Source: Gremmenia infestans
Lineage: Eukaryota > Ascomycota > Leotiomycetes > Helotiales > Hamatocanthoscyphaceae
Direction of reading: 5' to 3'
Assembly: GCA_032629725.1 (NCBI GenBank)
Contig: JAFEVB010000001.1
Coordinates: 310,001-374,000, forward strand
Length of the DNA stretch: 64,000 nucleotides
The translations under genes were made by a program, and so were the position numbers. The notes under the pieces are model-generated. The model was not told where the DNA came from. It did no database searches and saw only the letters and a program-made list of their open reading frames with translations. This document shows positions 43,019-55,827 of the stretch, piece by piece (within the stretch, counting starts at the first letter, position 1; each line of letters begins with the position of its first letter).

Positions 43019-46000
43019 TCATCCTTTCCCACTCTCCTCCTCAATCCTCGTAATGCCCCTATCTCCACCTTCCCGAAACCCCTTACTCTGATCCCGCACC
43101 GGCTGACTATCCGCCGTACTTCTGCCTCCTAGACTCTGGGGAGCAGCCGAGGAATTCGGGTTCGGGTTGAGGTTCGGCGTGTTGGACAGTGATGGTTGCG
43201 GTGCTTCTTGTTGTAAGGGGGACGAGCTTACAGAAGACGTGCTGTGTTGGGATCTCGAGCCGTCACCGCGGGTCGAGGTGCGGGGAGATACACGACCGGT
43301 CTGGGGATTGGCGTCAGTAAAGCGGCGGGAGAAAGGTCGTTGGTTGACAGGAAGATCGGAAGCAAGAAAGATGGCAATGTCAGATTGATAGGGACAGTTG
43401 AGAGGGTAGGCTAACATCAAAGCAGGACGAGGCGGTACAACGGGGCAGAACATTGGGTGGGAAGACAGGTTACTGGGTGACGTAAGTTTTGCGGTAAATA
43501 TATCGATGTAGACAGAATAAGATGTTATGGGGTAGCATTGACAGGGCGTAGCCCTTAAATGCAGTGAGCGAAATACGGCATCTTGCTCATATTATCTTTC
43601 GTGATGAAGAACATGCGCGTCGAAGAACGATATGGTCGAAGACAAACACAACATGCGAAGTATATATCTCAAAGCAACCGCGAAGGCGTAGGGGTATCGT
43701 CGATATATTAACTTCGAGATGTGGACGAGTCTGACTGGGACCAACCCTTTGCTGCTTGTCGGACGGTGCTTTGGGAGTCAGAATTACTGCGACTCACCTG
43801 TTTAGCCCACCGCAATCCACAACTGTTGCATAGGTCTCTCTGTCCGCTAGGTCCTCGTCGCCATTCGGGTGTTTGTCGTGTGTGGCAATTTGCGCAATCT
43901 CGTTGCAGATGACCGGCCCCTTTGCGCCGCTTTCGCTTCTTCTTATTGGCTAGTAATATACTCAACTCCTCGGCTAGTAAACGGTTACTCTTCTCCATTT
44001 GTCGTAGCTCAAACTGCCAACTTGTGCAGCGTGTCGTCTTTAGTTCTTCAAATATGTTGGCTTCTGATGCCAGCGCAAGATCTTGACTTCCAATAGCAAG
44101 ACCGCCGCCTCCTGCTTGTGTGATGGGACCAGGTATAACAGTATTGGGGCATGTATTGGGCCTATCCGGACTAGCTTGCGAACCGAAGCCGGACGGGTGA
44201 CTAAGAGCCGAATCATTCAAACCATGCTGTATGGAGTTCATAGATTTTGTACCGCCACCTTGGGAAGCTGGAGTGGCTGACCTCGAAGATGTTTTGAGCA
44301 AACGTGTTTGGGCGACAAGGAACGTTGGTTTTTGGCCTTCAGACGCATCTCCGGGATATAATGTTGTCTGGGCTTGTAACACCAAACCTCGCTTGTTCAA
44401 GACCTCATGCTTGTGCGTGACTCTCTTTCCCCTCCTCGCCTTCTCAAGAGAGCGACCGAATTCAACCTTGGATTCGGGCCGCATGAGAACCTGAATACTT
44501 GTCCCAATTAAATCCTCTGGTGCCCGGTCCAGTAATGTTCGCACATTAGACGAAACGAACAAGAACATGCCAGAAGTCGAGATCTTGGTCCACATTTCAT
44601 TCTCGCCAATTCCTCCTGCTTCTTCAATATCGTGGCGAGATAGTGCATATACCGGTCTTTCTCGACCAACCAAGATGATGCACTTTCTGCCCTTGCCCTG
44701 TTCCACGCATAGCGAGCCGTGGCTTTCAAACCATGTATAGCCGCTCTTCTTCCGTCGTATTCTGAATACAACATTGACAGCTACTCCGGTAGATGTATCT
44801 TTCAACTCCCGGGTGACAGGTACAATATCACTAGGATGGCAGACGGAAGATAAAGCCGTACCAACAAGCTCCGAAGAATCGTATTCCAAGACCTTCCGAC
44901 AAGATGGCGATAAGTAGAGAAAGAGACCTTTCAAAGACAGAACATGAACCACATCATCAGTGTTTTCAAGAAGTACCTTATCCCACAATCGCTTCGTCAA
45001 TTCGGATTCGGTATGATTGTTGATAGAACCCAAAACAGTGGACACATCGTCCCGGCTGATCGTCTGTCCATCCAGCTGTGGCTGTACATTCTGGGGAGGG
45101 TTCCAGACATATTTTGGCAACTGGCCTTGCGAGTAGTCAACTGTGTACATCCCACTGGCGTTTTTGTTCTCCAAAGACGATGGCTTTTCCACCAAGTCGA
45201 CTTGGAATCCAACGATATATCTGATCTCATCGCCTGTGTCACCACTAATGGGTACCATGGTAAGCAGATTCATAAATGGCTGGCCCCCTTTTCGGTAGTT
45301 GATCAAACTGCGCTGAGCCTCCTTCTGTGCCGAAATCTGATTCTTAAGATAATACACCGAATTGTTATCCGTAAAGTCTCTATGAACCCCCGCCTGGACT
45401 TTTCCTTCTGGTGATTGCAGAAAACGGCAGTTCTGGCCAAGAACCTCGTGCTTACTATATCCCGTCAATCGCTCGAAAACTTCGGATATGTAGATAATGG
45501 GACAATCGGCAAGTGTGATATCGCAAACTACAAATGCACATGACAGATCCACCTTTCCAATATCGACCTCAGGATTCTCTCTCGTGGCCACTTTCATTAA
45601 CGCGCCTAGCATGTCGAATCCACTAGATGAGTAGATTCCTGCATAATTTGGTTTACTTTCAGACTTTACTAGAGACTCCGACTCTGTAGGAGGCACCGGG
45701 GTGGTAGCCTTTGGTGTTGGTTCATCGTAAGAGGAATCATGGTGTGGGAGGGACGGCATTTTAGGCGTCAGTGGGGAATGATAAGCGCTCATCCCTCTCG
45801 GTGAAGCAATTCCAGGACTATCGGCGATTCCGAGCCCTGGCATCGATGGTAGCATGTTGTCGTTTTCATCGCGGCTCTGTGACGACAGGGTCTCCTGTAA
45901 TCCTGTCGGCATCATGAAATCATTGTTTGACATAGCTTCGATACCCCCATTACTAAACGTCTGCGAGAATGATGGGGACGCAAATATCAGACCAGAATCC

Positions 46001-46566
46001 TCGTCCATCATTCCCTCCGTAGTCATAGGTCCATACCCCATCATTCCCTGTACCATATCGTGAGGCATTCCTGGATAGCCTCCACTTGTATCAATGTTTA
46101 AATCTGGCGGGTGCATGGAGGCAGTATAACCCATCTGCTGGGCTGACATAGTCATGTTTGAAGACATGTCTTCAAACCCCCCATTCATCTCTACCTCGCC
46201 GGCTGATTGTCGTCGAAGATGCGGATCTCCTGATCCTGGGGCTGATGAGCCGAATTGAAAGCCATTGAGATTGCTATCACTCGAACCAAACTCAAGCATT
46301 GAAGATCTGCGATCGAGCGACTGGTCTGAATACCCCTGCGATACGCTATGCCGCCGTTGTATCTCCTTGTTGTTCTGCAATATTATATCGTCCAGCGAAT
46401 CTCCAACCATGCCCGTCATATTCATATTATCCTCATTGCCCTGCGGCGGCATGGGAGGAGCCATGGACAAGCTCATAGCTCGTTCAGATGCATTGCGCTG
46501 TCGACGTTCCGCAAGCCGGCCTTGTAGGTCCTGCTGGGAAATATTAGTCCCAAAGAACTCATTCAT
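43019..46566 (-). CDS. wc-1: White Collar-1 blue-light photoreceptor / GATA transcription factor
   Basis: Two exons on the minus strand, 46566-43798 and 43300-43019, give 1016 residues. After a Gln/Ser/Met-rich N-terminus comes a LOV domain (about 335-450) with the flavin motif GQNCRFLQ, where C380 is the photoadduct cysteine. Two PAS domains follow (LLENTDDVVHVLSLKGLFLYLSPS and WTKISTSGMFLFVSSN), then a basic NLS (NKKKRKRRKG). The GATA finger is C891-x2-C894 ... C913-x2-C916 with WRRGPSG. The finger ends at CGLRWAKQ next to a GTGAGT donor. The downstream exon starts TGRVSPRTS, as in Neurospora WC-1, which proves the 497-bp intron. WC-1 pairs with WC-2 to drive light and clock genes. Confidence 0.93.
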
Positions 46567-48098
46567 GGCGACCGCATCTGCCTTGTCCTACGTCGTCGAT
46601 TGTCGGTAGAGGTAGAGGATGATCGCAAACGACAAATCATGGGCGTATATCCATCGATTCCGTAGTGTGTGGTGGGACTGAGGTGGCGGGCCTGGTTTGC
46701 TGCTAAGGACCTCGTAGAGTTTCGGTCGAATTTATTTGCCTGATATGATATCTGCGTAACGTTCCACCGCAGTAATAAAAGCTGCCCGCAGACGTATAGC
46801 CAGGTAGTATCTGCGCCTCAGTGGCGTGGTGCTGTTCAAGCAAGAAGCTCGCTGGAGAGTTTGCGGATAGCTCTATCCGAGTCACACAATTGTAAATATC
46901 TCTTACGCGTCGTCCACTGTGCTTGCCCTAAGGTTTCTCTGGTTGCAAGGTGAGGTATTGAGGTTTCTGGAATGGGTATCGTTGTAGTTGTAGTTCATGA
47001 AATGGTCTTCGAACACCGCATGACAATGGAAGAGGAGGGAGGGAGAGAGGGAGGGAGGGAGAGGGGAGAGAGAGAAGATGCGCTGCGTATTACAGTACGG
47101 GACGTGCCACTGCTTTGTGCCTCGCGGTTGGACCACAGCTGGTCAAGTGGGGTATATAGGTAGGTATGTGTACAAGTATGTATATGTGTATGTGTTCCTC
47201 AAGTACAGGATAGGATATCCATTTGAGTATTGATTGTTTTTATCGCACAGACAGACACGCACGGTATACTTTGCGCCTTTCTTTGATGGCGGGACATTGG
47301 AGCACGGAGCAGCTGCAGGCATGGATGGGCGGGCTTATTTGCTCGGTACGGACGGTGTATTCCGTAACGCTTGATACCTAGTCAAGGCCCACTATTATTA
47401 TGGGAGGTACCTGGGTACATAGGTATCGAATTGTAGAATCCCATCATTCGCCCCATAAAACCATACTATACCATATGACGGTAAGTCTAGATTTACAAAA
47501 TATTTACCCCATTATCAAAGAAAGGACCAAAGGGGTTGTGAATGCGGAACGGAAGGGTCGAGGTGAAGCTATAGGTGGACATTGCACTGTTTTGGACCCT
47601 GAAAATCCTAGACCAAAGAATGACTGGTGGTTTTTCAGGGTCCACGGCGCATAGTCTTTAGTGGCGTTCTGCGTTGCTTATTCCCGAAATTGTCCAAAAT
47701 TAGCTTCGTTGGATTTCATTTCAATCTCATCTTTTAGCCCTATTCATAATTTCCAAGTTGATAATATATCTCCTTCATAACACCCATAATCCGGTGAATT
47801 TACCAATAGTTGAATAGGTCTTAAGAGAGAACTATTAGTCTATCTCAAGTAGAGCTCCACTGCTATAGTACGCAATTGCAGAACGCCCTCCGAGGACTCT
47901 GACGACCTCATTTGTCAATCTCTCGCTATGCTAAATCAGGCCCCAAACCCCCCCAAGGCGTCCCTAAACACAAAAGAAAAATCAAAGGTGCTCAATGTGG
48001 TATCAATCATTCTGTCATCAACCGCATTCCATCCCAACCCAGCCCTGCCAACCCATCCTTGTTGCCCAATGATTCCGACCCAATGACTTTTCTGTTTC
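46567..48098. other. Upstream region of wc-1 with an unexplained hairpin
   Basis: This is 1.5 kb between the wc-1 start and the 3' end of the importin gene. It contains purine-rich GGGAGGGAG repeats near 47036-47070 and a 13-bp-arm inverted repeat at 47593-47644. No gene is confidently recognised; a short frame at 47400-47654 has no motif. Confidence 0.45.
47593..47644. repeat. Inverted repeat, 13-bp perfect arms, 26-nt spacer
   Basis: TGGACCCTGAAAA at 47593-47605 is the exact reverse complement of TTTTCAGGGTCCA at 47632-47644. Inside the spacer ACCA and TGGT can also pair, giving an imperfect hairpin of about 52 nt. It lies in noncoding DNA. It could be a MITE end pair, a terminator-like structure or a small-RNA precursor; none is shown. 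Confidence 0.7.
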
Positions 48099-51000
48099 TC
48101 ATGCAAAGTAAGGACGCAGTGCTTGCTGTCTCTCGGGTGCCAGTTGTTGTATGAGTTGGGCCAGGTCCAGGCCAGCGTTGCCAAGCAATAACTTTGATGC
48201 TTCAACTATCCTGCCTGCGATTTGATTTTGCAGTGTCTCCGCCTCTAGTGCCTGTACGATAAACTCGAACACTTTGGTGGGCTGCGACATTACTGCTGGA
48301 TTTTGTCTGTAGAGGTGTTAGAAAAGCCGAGATTGTTTCAATTCATGAAACTTACTGATCGATTAGTTGGGCGAGGAAAGCATATGCATATGGCGCAGCC
48401 TCTTCATCGTTGGTGATTGGCAAAGTCTCAATCCATTGAACAACGACTTCCTGGACATTTGGAATAGAGGAAGCATTAAATTGCAAGATCTTAGCGATGG
48501 CTGCACAAGCGTTCTCGGTTGCAAATACATCATCGTCCCCTCGGGCACGTGGGATTCTGGTTACAGAGAAGAGCAAATCTATCGCGGGGACGAAGAATTG
48601 GGACCACTGAGGCCCTCCCTTGTGCGCGGCGACACCAATACCATACGCAGCTGCTTGTCGATTTGCAGGAGCTGGGTCCTGGCAGCCTGCTACAAGGGGA
48701 GTGATTATAGACTCGTTGTACTTCCAGCTCTGTTCACCACAGAATTCTAAAACATCGTCCATGATGCAGAGGCCCCATTGGCGTTGTGTAGCATCTGGGC
48801 TCTTGAGGAATGCCTCGTAGGTGGCGTGGAGGCGTTCCCACGCGGGAAGGAAAGCAGTACCGTGGTTCTTAAAAATGCAGTGGTAAGCTTTGTTCATGTC
48901 GGAAAGAAGAGTCTGATCATCTTCGATGGCAAATAAGGTGTCCTCAGACTCCTCCTCGCCCTCTTCGCGGCTGACCTCATCCTTCTCTTCCTGTCTTGCG
49001 GCAACACGATCCTTGTAGTCCTCTAATGCAGAGTGCGCCGAATCGATAAAAGTCTCCATGTTCTGAGGGGTGAGGCAGCCCTTGCCCATGACCTCAACGG
49101 ACTCGTAGAAGCATTGGTACATCTCCGCTAGGGTATCGACGGCTGGCTCGGCACTCAAAACCTCCAGTAATTTTTCAATTGTTCCATTCCAGAGAGCCTG
49201 CAGTTCGTTCGAAGGGCTGCCAAACGCTTTCTTGTAGGAGTTCAGGAGCTGCGGAACGCACTTCGCCGATACGACTCGAACTGGGTCGTGAAAGAAGAAT
49301 GCCAAACCAGGAAGTGCGATCTTTTCCATAATTTCGGCGACAAAAGGTGCGAAAGCAGCCTCGAGAACCTGCGCATAGACGACTAGAAGCTCAATTGCCA
49401 TATGCTTGTCATCAAGAGTACTTGTCTTAATGCCAATAACTTTTCCCTTCAGAGGCACAAGCTCCCATCCTTCATCTGCCTGAACCTGGTCAACCTGATC
49501 CTCGTCTTCCAAAAGTTGGATATCAGCTTTTGCGCTAGCAAGCTCTATAAGCGGAGGCATCACACTAGGTAAATATGGCAAGAAGTCTTGACCGAGGACT
49601 CTACACATCCTCCCCCAGCAGTGCATGAGATACTGCGCTTGGGGGTCGTCTGCATCTGTGATACCTGACTGAATGCTACCTAAGACCTGGACTAAGTTCA
49701 ACGCATCATTGCCTAGTCTGTCTTTTCCAACAGCCAAGGCAATAAGTGTAGCGCATTCCATAGCCTTTGCTCTAAGAAGTCGAAGTTCTTTCGTGCTCTC
49801 CTGTTGCAAGACTTGGAAGAGAATAGGCATGAGAGTATCATAGTACTTGGAAAACGCAGCTTCGGCGGAGTCAGCGATAGTAGCAATCGTTGAAAGCGCT
49901 TGCTCTTGGACATATCGTTTCGGGCTCTGGAGTAGATGGAAGAGATGGGTTAGAAGGTCGTCAAGATATGGCTCAAGAACGTCTTTCTCGGCCTCTTCAC
50001 AGAAATTGACGAGTGCCGCAGCTGCGTGAGCCTGAACCCGCGGTTCAGGGGAGTCGAGAACCGGGATTATGGCCGGGACCACAATTTGGTGGTATTTCGG
50101 TTGCATAACGCCTGCGAAATCTGTGCTCATTTGGCCAAGCGCGTTACAGCCAGCCCATCGAACACGGGAATGTGGGTCTCGAAGTGCCGGAACCACCAAA
50201 TCCAAGACCTGGTTAAGTTCGCCTTCCATCAAGTCTCTGCAGCCCTCGGAAATGGCCGAAATGGCCATGAGTGCTGCGTGTCGGTCTCTCCAGGCGTCGG
50301 AATTCATCATTCTAGGAAGCCAGTTGAAAGTAGGTGCTAGAATAGCCTGACCTCCAAGCTTGTTTGCCAATCTGTCCATACACTGCTCGCCTGCAACATG
50401 ATTAAGATCGCTTTCATCAGGATCCATCTGTGAATGGTCAGTACAAGTTTCGAAACGGTAGATAAGATAGCAGGAAATCCTTCGAGCAGTCACGTACATC
50501 ATCAGAGGAGTTCCACTCGGCAGCATCATCGTCATCAACACCAATATCAGTCATGAGACTCAAGCATTGAGTAATCATATCGTTTGTATATGAGGAATCC
50601 TTCTTGCACATAGCTGGCGCATAGTCTGCAAATGTCGCCATGAGTTCCAAGGCATTTTGACGAGCTTGGTCTGTAAGCTCCTTGTCTTGAATGACAGAGA
50701 TGCTAAATTCCACCAAGTTGTGGAATAGAGGCTTAAACATTTTTGGGGCAACTTCAGCAAGGTCAATCAGGGAGACTAATCCCCTTGTAAGCTCTTCTGA
50801 ATCTTGTGATTGCTTGATTGGCGGTAAGATGTTCAGAACTTCGGGTATAAGGGCGTAATATTTTGTTTGGGATTTCTTAGGGATGCTACGAAAGAATGAA
50901 GCAAATGCTTCCATTGCTGAAAGGCGAACCTGTCAACCATTAGCACCGCAGCCTTGCTTCTTGCAGATGAGAACCTACGCCAACGTCTTCATCCTTGAAA

Positions 51001-51695
51001 CCCTTAGTAAAAGCTGACAGAACTGTATCCTCGTGTTGTTTTTCGATAATCCCAGGAGTGGTTGAGAATATTCTATAGGCAATCTCTCGTTGTCCAACCT
51101 CCTTCGACGTGCTAAGAGTGAACAAAACACCGAGGATCTCCGGCCATTGTTGCTCTATGTATTGTCAGTTTCGGGATCTTGACGAGCAAATGGATATAGG
51201 GTTGGGATCGACTCTGGAGCACACACTTCCATCAGAGTATTCTCTTGCTATCTCAGCAACCGCATCACCAATCTTATTCCTCACGCTGTTCGTCGCTTCG
51301 GCTCCAAGCGCTTCAATGAGTTTTTGTCTAATGACATAGGCCTGTTCCTGAGGTAATGACAGGAAGAGCTCCATGCTCTCGCCATTTGGTAATTTGCGCG
51401 CCTTGGAGGCAATTCGACGGAAGATGACCGCAGCATACGCGCGAGTCTATTGCAATAGGACGTGTTAGACCATAGTCTTCTTCGCGGGTTCGAAAATAGG
51501 GGGAGCGCCTACCGTAGGATCGTTGGAGCCTTGAATCTGCTCTACCAAGCCCATCAACAGGACATCGGGCTTTTGCACGGTCCAGCTGTCTTGGAGATGT
51601 GCCTCCGCCTGTGTTCGCACGCTATTGTCGGAAGACTGCAGCGCATCCAGCAGCTGTGCGAGCGCTGCATGCACATCTGGTGGCAGGACCGACAT
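48099..51695 (-). CDS. PSE1: Importin beta-3 / karyopherin Kap121 (Pse1)
   Basis: Six exons on the minus strand, 51695-51513, 51446-51227, 51154-50979, 50929-50498, 50427-48356 and 48306-48099, give 1096 residues, close to the yeast length of about 1089. HEAT repeats run throughout. Kap121-specific stretches are present: DDDDAAEWNSSDD before the acidic loop, DPHSRVRWAGCNALGQMSTDF, RVQAHAAAALVNFCEEAEKDVLEPYLD, YVQEQALSTIATIADSAE, ENACAAIAKIL and a C-terminal ALRPYFA. Kap121 imports ribosomal proteins and other cargo through the nuclear pore under Ran control. Exon 2 ends at a GTGTGT donor, the choice that joins to QQWPEILG in frame. The start lies 999 bp from the divergent sds23 gene. Confidence 0.93.
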
Positions 51696-52694
51696 CGTTC
51701 CGGTGGTTTAAGTGGTGTTTGCTTGGGAAAAGTGTTCTGCTTGGAAGTTGTCTGGGATGGAGGGGTAGTTGTTGTAGCGCGAAGCGCCCTGGCGGAAATG
51801 TTTTGCCCTTTGTTCAGAGTGAGGCCGCGGTGTAGGCGGACAGAACGGATACGAAGAGAGCAAGACGTGTGTGGTTACGGAGGGTAAGGATGGGAAGGCG
51901 ATTGCTTGTATGGTTTGAAAGGGTTGTTTCCACACGCGTGCGTCCGGAGCGTGCGATGTTGTTTTTGCCAGCACTTGTTCCAATAATTTTTATTCTCGCT
52001 AAATGGATAAAATCTCGTGTTGTGGTCAAGTGGGTCTCCGTAAATATACCTACTCGAGTTCAAGTTGAAGTCGATGTCAATACAAGGTCGAGTTTAAGAA
52101 AGTACCAATACCCTTACTCTACCTACCTAGGTGTTTACCTACCTACTCACTCTCGCTTTTATATTGATATTGCGTACTATTCAGAGAGGCATTATTACAC
52201 GACCTTTGAAGAAGAGTATAAACAATGCGTATTAAGTGGAGAATTGCAAACACCGACATTGTTTACTCTGTACTGTACATAGCTAGGTATAAGGTACCCC
52301 TTTCTTACCGCACATCCTTCCGAGTCATTGCGGAAGACGCAAGAGAATAAAGCTCCTCTATTATCTATTGCCCATCATAAGGTAATTAATATTCTCTTAC
52401 AACATTTCCCAAATAAAACCATATCCGACCTATAACCCATTATGACATATGTATTGATCACGTGTCGTGTAACCCCGCAACAAGCAGGCGCAAACGCGAG
52501 TTCTCTTGTCTTGTTGAAATATTCTATTGCCTCCCACCCCATTCCAACCCATTCCATCCCATCCGCAAACAACTTCTCATCGCCACTGTTTATGCCCCAT
52601 AGCTTTTATGAGAACTACTCAACCTACTCAACCCTCCGGGACATTCAAACCAACATACGAGCAATCATCCTCCTAGCCCCCCCCGTATCAGAAC
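51696..52694. promoter_or_regulatory. Divergent promoter region, PSE1 / sds23
   Basis: About 1 kb lies between two divergent starts. It contains ACCTACCTAGGTG and repeated TACCTACC words near 52120-52150. No gene is recognised. Confidence 0.45.
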
Positions 52695-54412
52695 ATGGCA
52701 GATCATCCGGCTTTGCCAATCGACACGCCAGCGCGAAATAGCACCGGCAGTCCTAAGATCGGAGGCACCATCAGCCACAGATCCAGTTTTGCAGAGAACT
52801 TACGGCACTCTCCAAGGTCTCAACGACATCCTTCATTCACACAAGCCGCGGTACAGGAACTACTCCACCATCCAGTTAATAAGACCGCAGATCCGAAATT
52901 CATTGGAAGGGACTGGAGAACTATACACGTTGGGGAATTGGTGAACAGCAGTGATGTTAAGTGGGCGGAGATCGACACCAGTATACAGGATGCTACCACG
53001 GTATGTGTTCCGCAGAGAAACTTTAGGACATTGGGTATGCTAACCTTTGAAGATGTTGATCGAAGCCGGACCGCCGAATGTAATCCTTTTGCGGGAGAAG
53101 CCAGATGACACAACTGCTGTTGGAACGTTTGATTACAGTGATCTCAATGCCTATCTTCTTGCCGTGGTTGGGCTGGGAAGGTGGGTGAACGTCTCTCAAA
53201 ATCTTCATATGTACTAAAAGTTTATAAAGTCCAGAGGAAATCCAAATGGAAAGCTACGACTCGATCGCGAAGAGAGCCAGTGAAGGCAAATTCATCCCCG
53301 TTCGAGAGACTTCTACACTAGGAAAGCCAGAGCCTCTCATAACCTTATCCGCTTCCGATGATCTTGCAAAGGCTATGGAACACTTTGGGAGTGGCGTTCA
53401 TCGAATACTCGTCTGTAAAGATGGTACAACCGAGGTCGTGGGTGTTCTGAGTCAGTTGAGGCTAGTCAGATTCATGTCGGAAAATGCTACTAGCTTTACG
53501 GCCATCGATGCACTCAATCCAATGCTTTTGAAGGATTTGGGTATCGGGACACCTTCCACCATCGGAATCAAGTAAGTGAAAACCCACCATATGACATCTT
53601 GTGACATGGTCTAAATTATTCCAAAATTGGGTGACCGAGTTTACTATTCCCAGACTTCTCGGATCTACTCCAATTCTGACACCCAGTGATTACCTTTATG
53701 ATCACAGAAAGAAACTGACGTTCTCCAGTGGTGACAAGCCTTTGAAAGATGCTCTTCGATTGATGCACAGTCAAGGCCTCACGAGTATCCCCGTCGTCGA
53801 CAACGGTCTCAATGTAGTTGGAAATATCTCCAGCGCAGACGTTAAGCTTCTTACCAACTCAGCCAGTCTCCCTCTATTAAAGAGATCTTGCATTCATTTT
53901 GTATCGGTGATACTCTCTGAGCGAGGAATGGTCGATGGAAAGGATTCGTTTCCAGGTAAGCAGCTCGAAGCAAATTGTAGAACATATACTTACAAAAGTT
54001 AGTTTTCCATGTTAGCCCCTATTCCACACTCGGCCACACGATTGCCAAAATGCTAGCAACAAGATCCCACCGAATGTGGGTCGTTGAATCATCCTCCCCT
54101 TCCCCATCTCCTGGTGCAACGCCTTCCATAGGCTTTGCCAGTGCACATTCACCCAACTCATCTACCCCAGCCTCTCCATCGCTCTCAGGATCTTTCCCTG
54201 TTTCCGCAGCCGCTTTGCCAGGGGCTAGGATCTCCGGCCGACTAACTGGCGTTGTCTCTTTGACAGACATCCTGAATCTCTTTGGACGCCAATCCGGATT
54301 GAACCCATTGAGTCCCAGTGATCAACGAGACCGAAGACGACGAAGTTCTAGTAGTTCCGTGCGACCAAGTATTGATTCTGTTAGGAGTTCCAGCATGGAT
54401 ATTCGCCGCTGA
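52695..54412 (+). CDS. sds23: CBS-domain protein Sds23 (Moc1-like)
   Basis: Five exons, 52695-53000, 53053-53180, 53230-53571, 53729-53955 and 54003-54412, give 470 residues. The family sequence is clear across every junction: [37 protein letters not shown], then across the third intron [15 protein letters not shown], followed by [67 protein letters not shown] and [17 protein letters not shown]. These are CBS repeats, which bind adenine nucleotides. Sds23 in yeasts links nutrient state to PP2A-type phosphatases and the anaphase-promoting complex. The Ser/Arg-rich tail is typical of the family. Acceptors were chosen by conservation, for example at 53230, not the nearby alternatives. Confidence 0.92.
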
Positions 54413-55827
54413 GGTAGGATTGAGCGTTGTGCAATTAACATGTATTGATAAGCCAGATGCTTCATACCTGGCCGGCCCGAAACTCCTACGTTTATGAGGG
54501 GCTATGAAATGCCCGAGAGGCTATAGCGGTGATTATTTCGGGTTGGAAGAGAAAAGGGGCCACCCATTGTGAGCATACCTATCATATACGGACATGAAAG
54601 AGTAAGGGAGGGCATTTTTGCTACAAACTTTCATGGGCTTATGACATGATGTATTAGCTAGAAGTTGATTGAACCCATCATACTAAGTACCATGTTCTTG
54701 ATGATGATTTTCGTGCCATCTTTACTATTTTCAGAACACGTGTTCACCAGCTGGCTAGCAATGCCTTGCCGCATATAGTATCGTGAGACGCTACCAATAA
54801 TTGTATATAAGACGGTTTTTGATATTATTCGCCGTAGAACTAAATGCAAAACAGTGGTAAACCTACTGAGTTCCAATACAAATACATGAATCAGTTTACG
54901 ACGGTTCATTCAAAAGTTCTAAATCCTGTCTCTCACTCAGGCGAATAAATGATACCATGCCCTCCCTATTCCCTGACCCCCTTTTCATGACTGACAGACA
55001 CTAACTAGTAAGCGAGGGAGGAATTTACACCGCAGGCTGGCTAGCTGGCAGGTATGTACTGTATTGAATTGTATTGTATTGTATTGTATTGTATTGTATT
55101 GTATTGTATTGTATTGTATTGTATTGTATTGTATTGTATTGTATTGTATTGTATTGTATTGTATTGTATTGTATTGTATTGTATTGTATTGTATTAAAAC
55201 GTAGGTACCTATAATCAAACCCTTAATTTGTGTATATGGTAGTATAGGTCTCATAGGTAGCAATTTATTGGTTTATTGGTTTATTATAAGGTAGGTATCT
55301 ATGTATAGCTCCTTTCAAAGATTTCTGCGCTTTCGAGAAACGGAACGGATAAGCGGGTAAGTAGGTAGGCAACCATGTAAGTAGTGTTGTACAGTACTCG
55401 GGAGGAAAGAACTGCACTGCGTTAAGTAGGTAACTCCCGTCCCTTTAGGGAACGGGAGGTAGGTAGGTAGGTAGTTTGGTTGTCTGTTGTTGGGAGTTGG
55501 GAGTTGATGGACCTAGACCTTTGGTATTTGTACGCTTCATATGCAGGTTCTGTATTTACAGCCGCAATTGAATCGTAATTCGTATTATGTGTAATTTATT
55601 TATTTATTTGTTAAGTTCTTTTCCCTCTAGATTTTGTAATTCAATCTAGAGTTTCTTTCTCTTCCTGTTCGTTTGTTTATTTATCTGTACCCCCTATGTA
55701 GTTATCCCAATGAAACGCCCGCTAAACTCAATCAATATACACCCAAACCCAAACATAAAAAAGCCAGAAGTCAAAAATCCCCTCTCACGGACACCTTGAG
55801 AACTATACAACTTCCTCTCACATTTCA
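54413..55827. other. Intergenic region with a large pentanucleotide array
   Basis: This lies between convergent sds23 and the GH76 gene. Its main feature is the (GTATT)25 array. GTAGGTAGGTAGGTAG repeats occur near 55455-55475 and TTTATTTATTTA near 55600. No gene is recognised. Confidence 0.5.
55061..55195 (+). repeat. (GTATT)n microsatellite, 25 perfect units
   Basis: Positions 55071-55195 are 25 perfect GTATT units. The preceding ten bases (GTATTGAATT) are one more unit and one variant, giving 27 in all. The translated minus frame repeats QYNTI, which is an artefact of the repeat. Confidence 0.98.

Noticed and set aside
42838..43132. Overlapping 71-73-aa plus-strand ORFs near the wc-1 3' end
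   Set aside because: They have low-complexity His/Ser/Ile composition and partly overlap the wc-1 last exon in antisense.
43019..43453. Separate 144-aa gene downstream of wc-1
   Set aside because: The part from 43300 on matches the conserved WC-1 C-terminus (TGRVSPRTS) right after a good acceptor, so it is the last wc-1 exon; the start of the ORF is intron.
47400..47654. 84-aa plus-strand ORF ending DWWFFRVHGA
   Set aside because: No family is recognised, and its end coincides with the inverted repeat at 47593-47644, which better explains the sequence.
54985..55263. 92-aa minus-strand ORF repeating QYNTI
   Set aside because: It is a translation of the (GTATT)n microsatellite, with no start context or conserved flanks.
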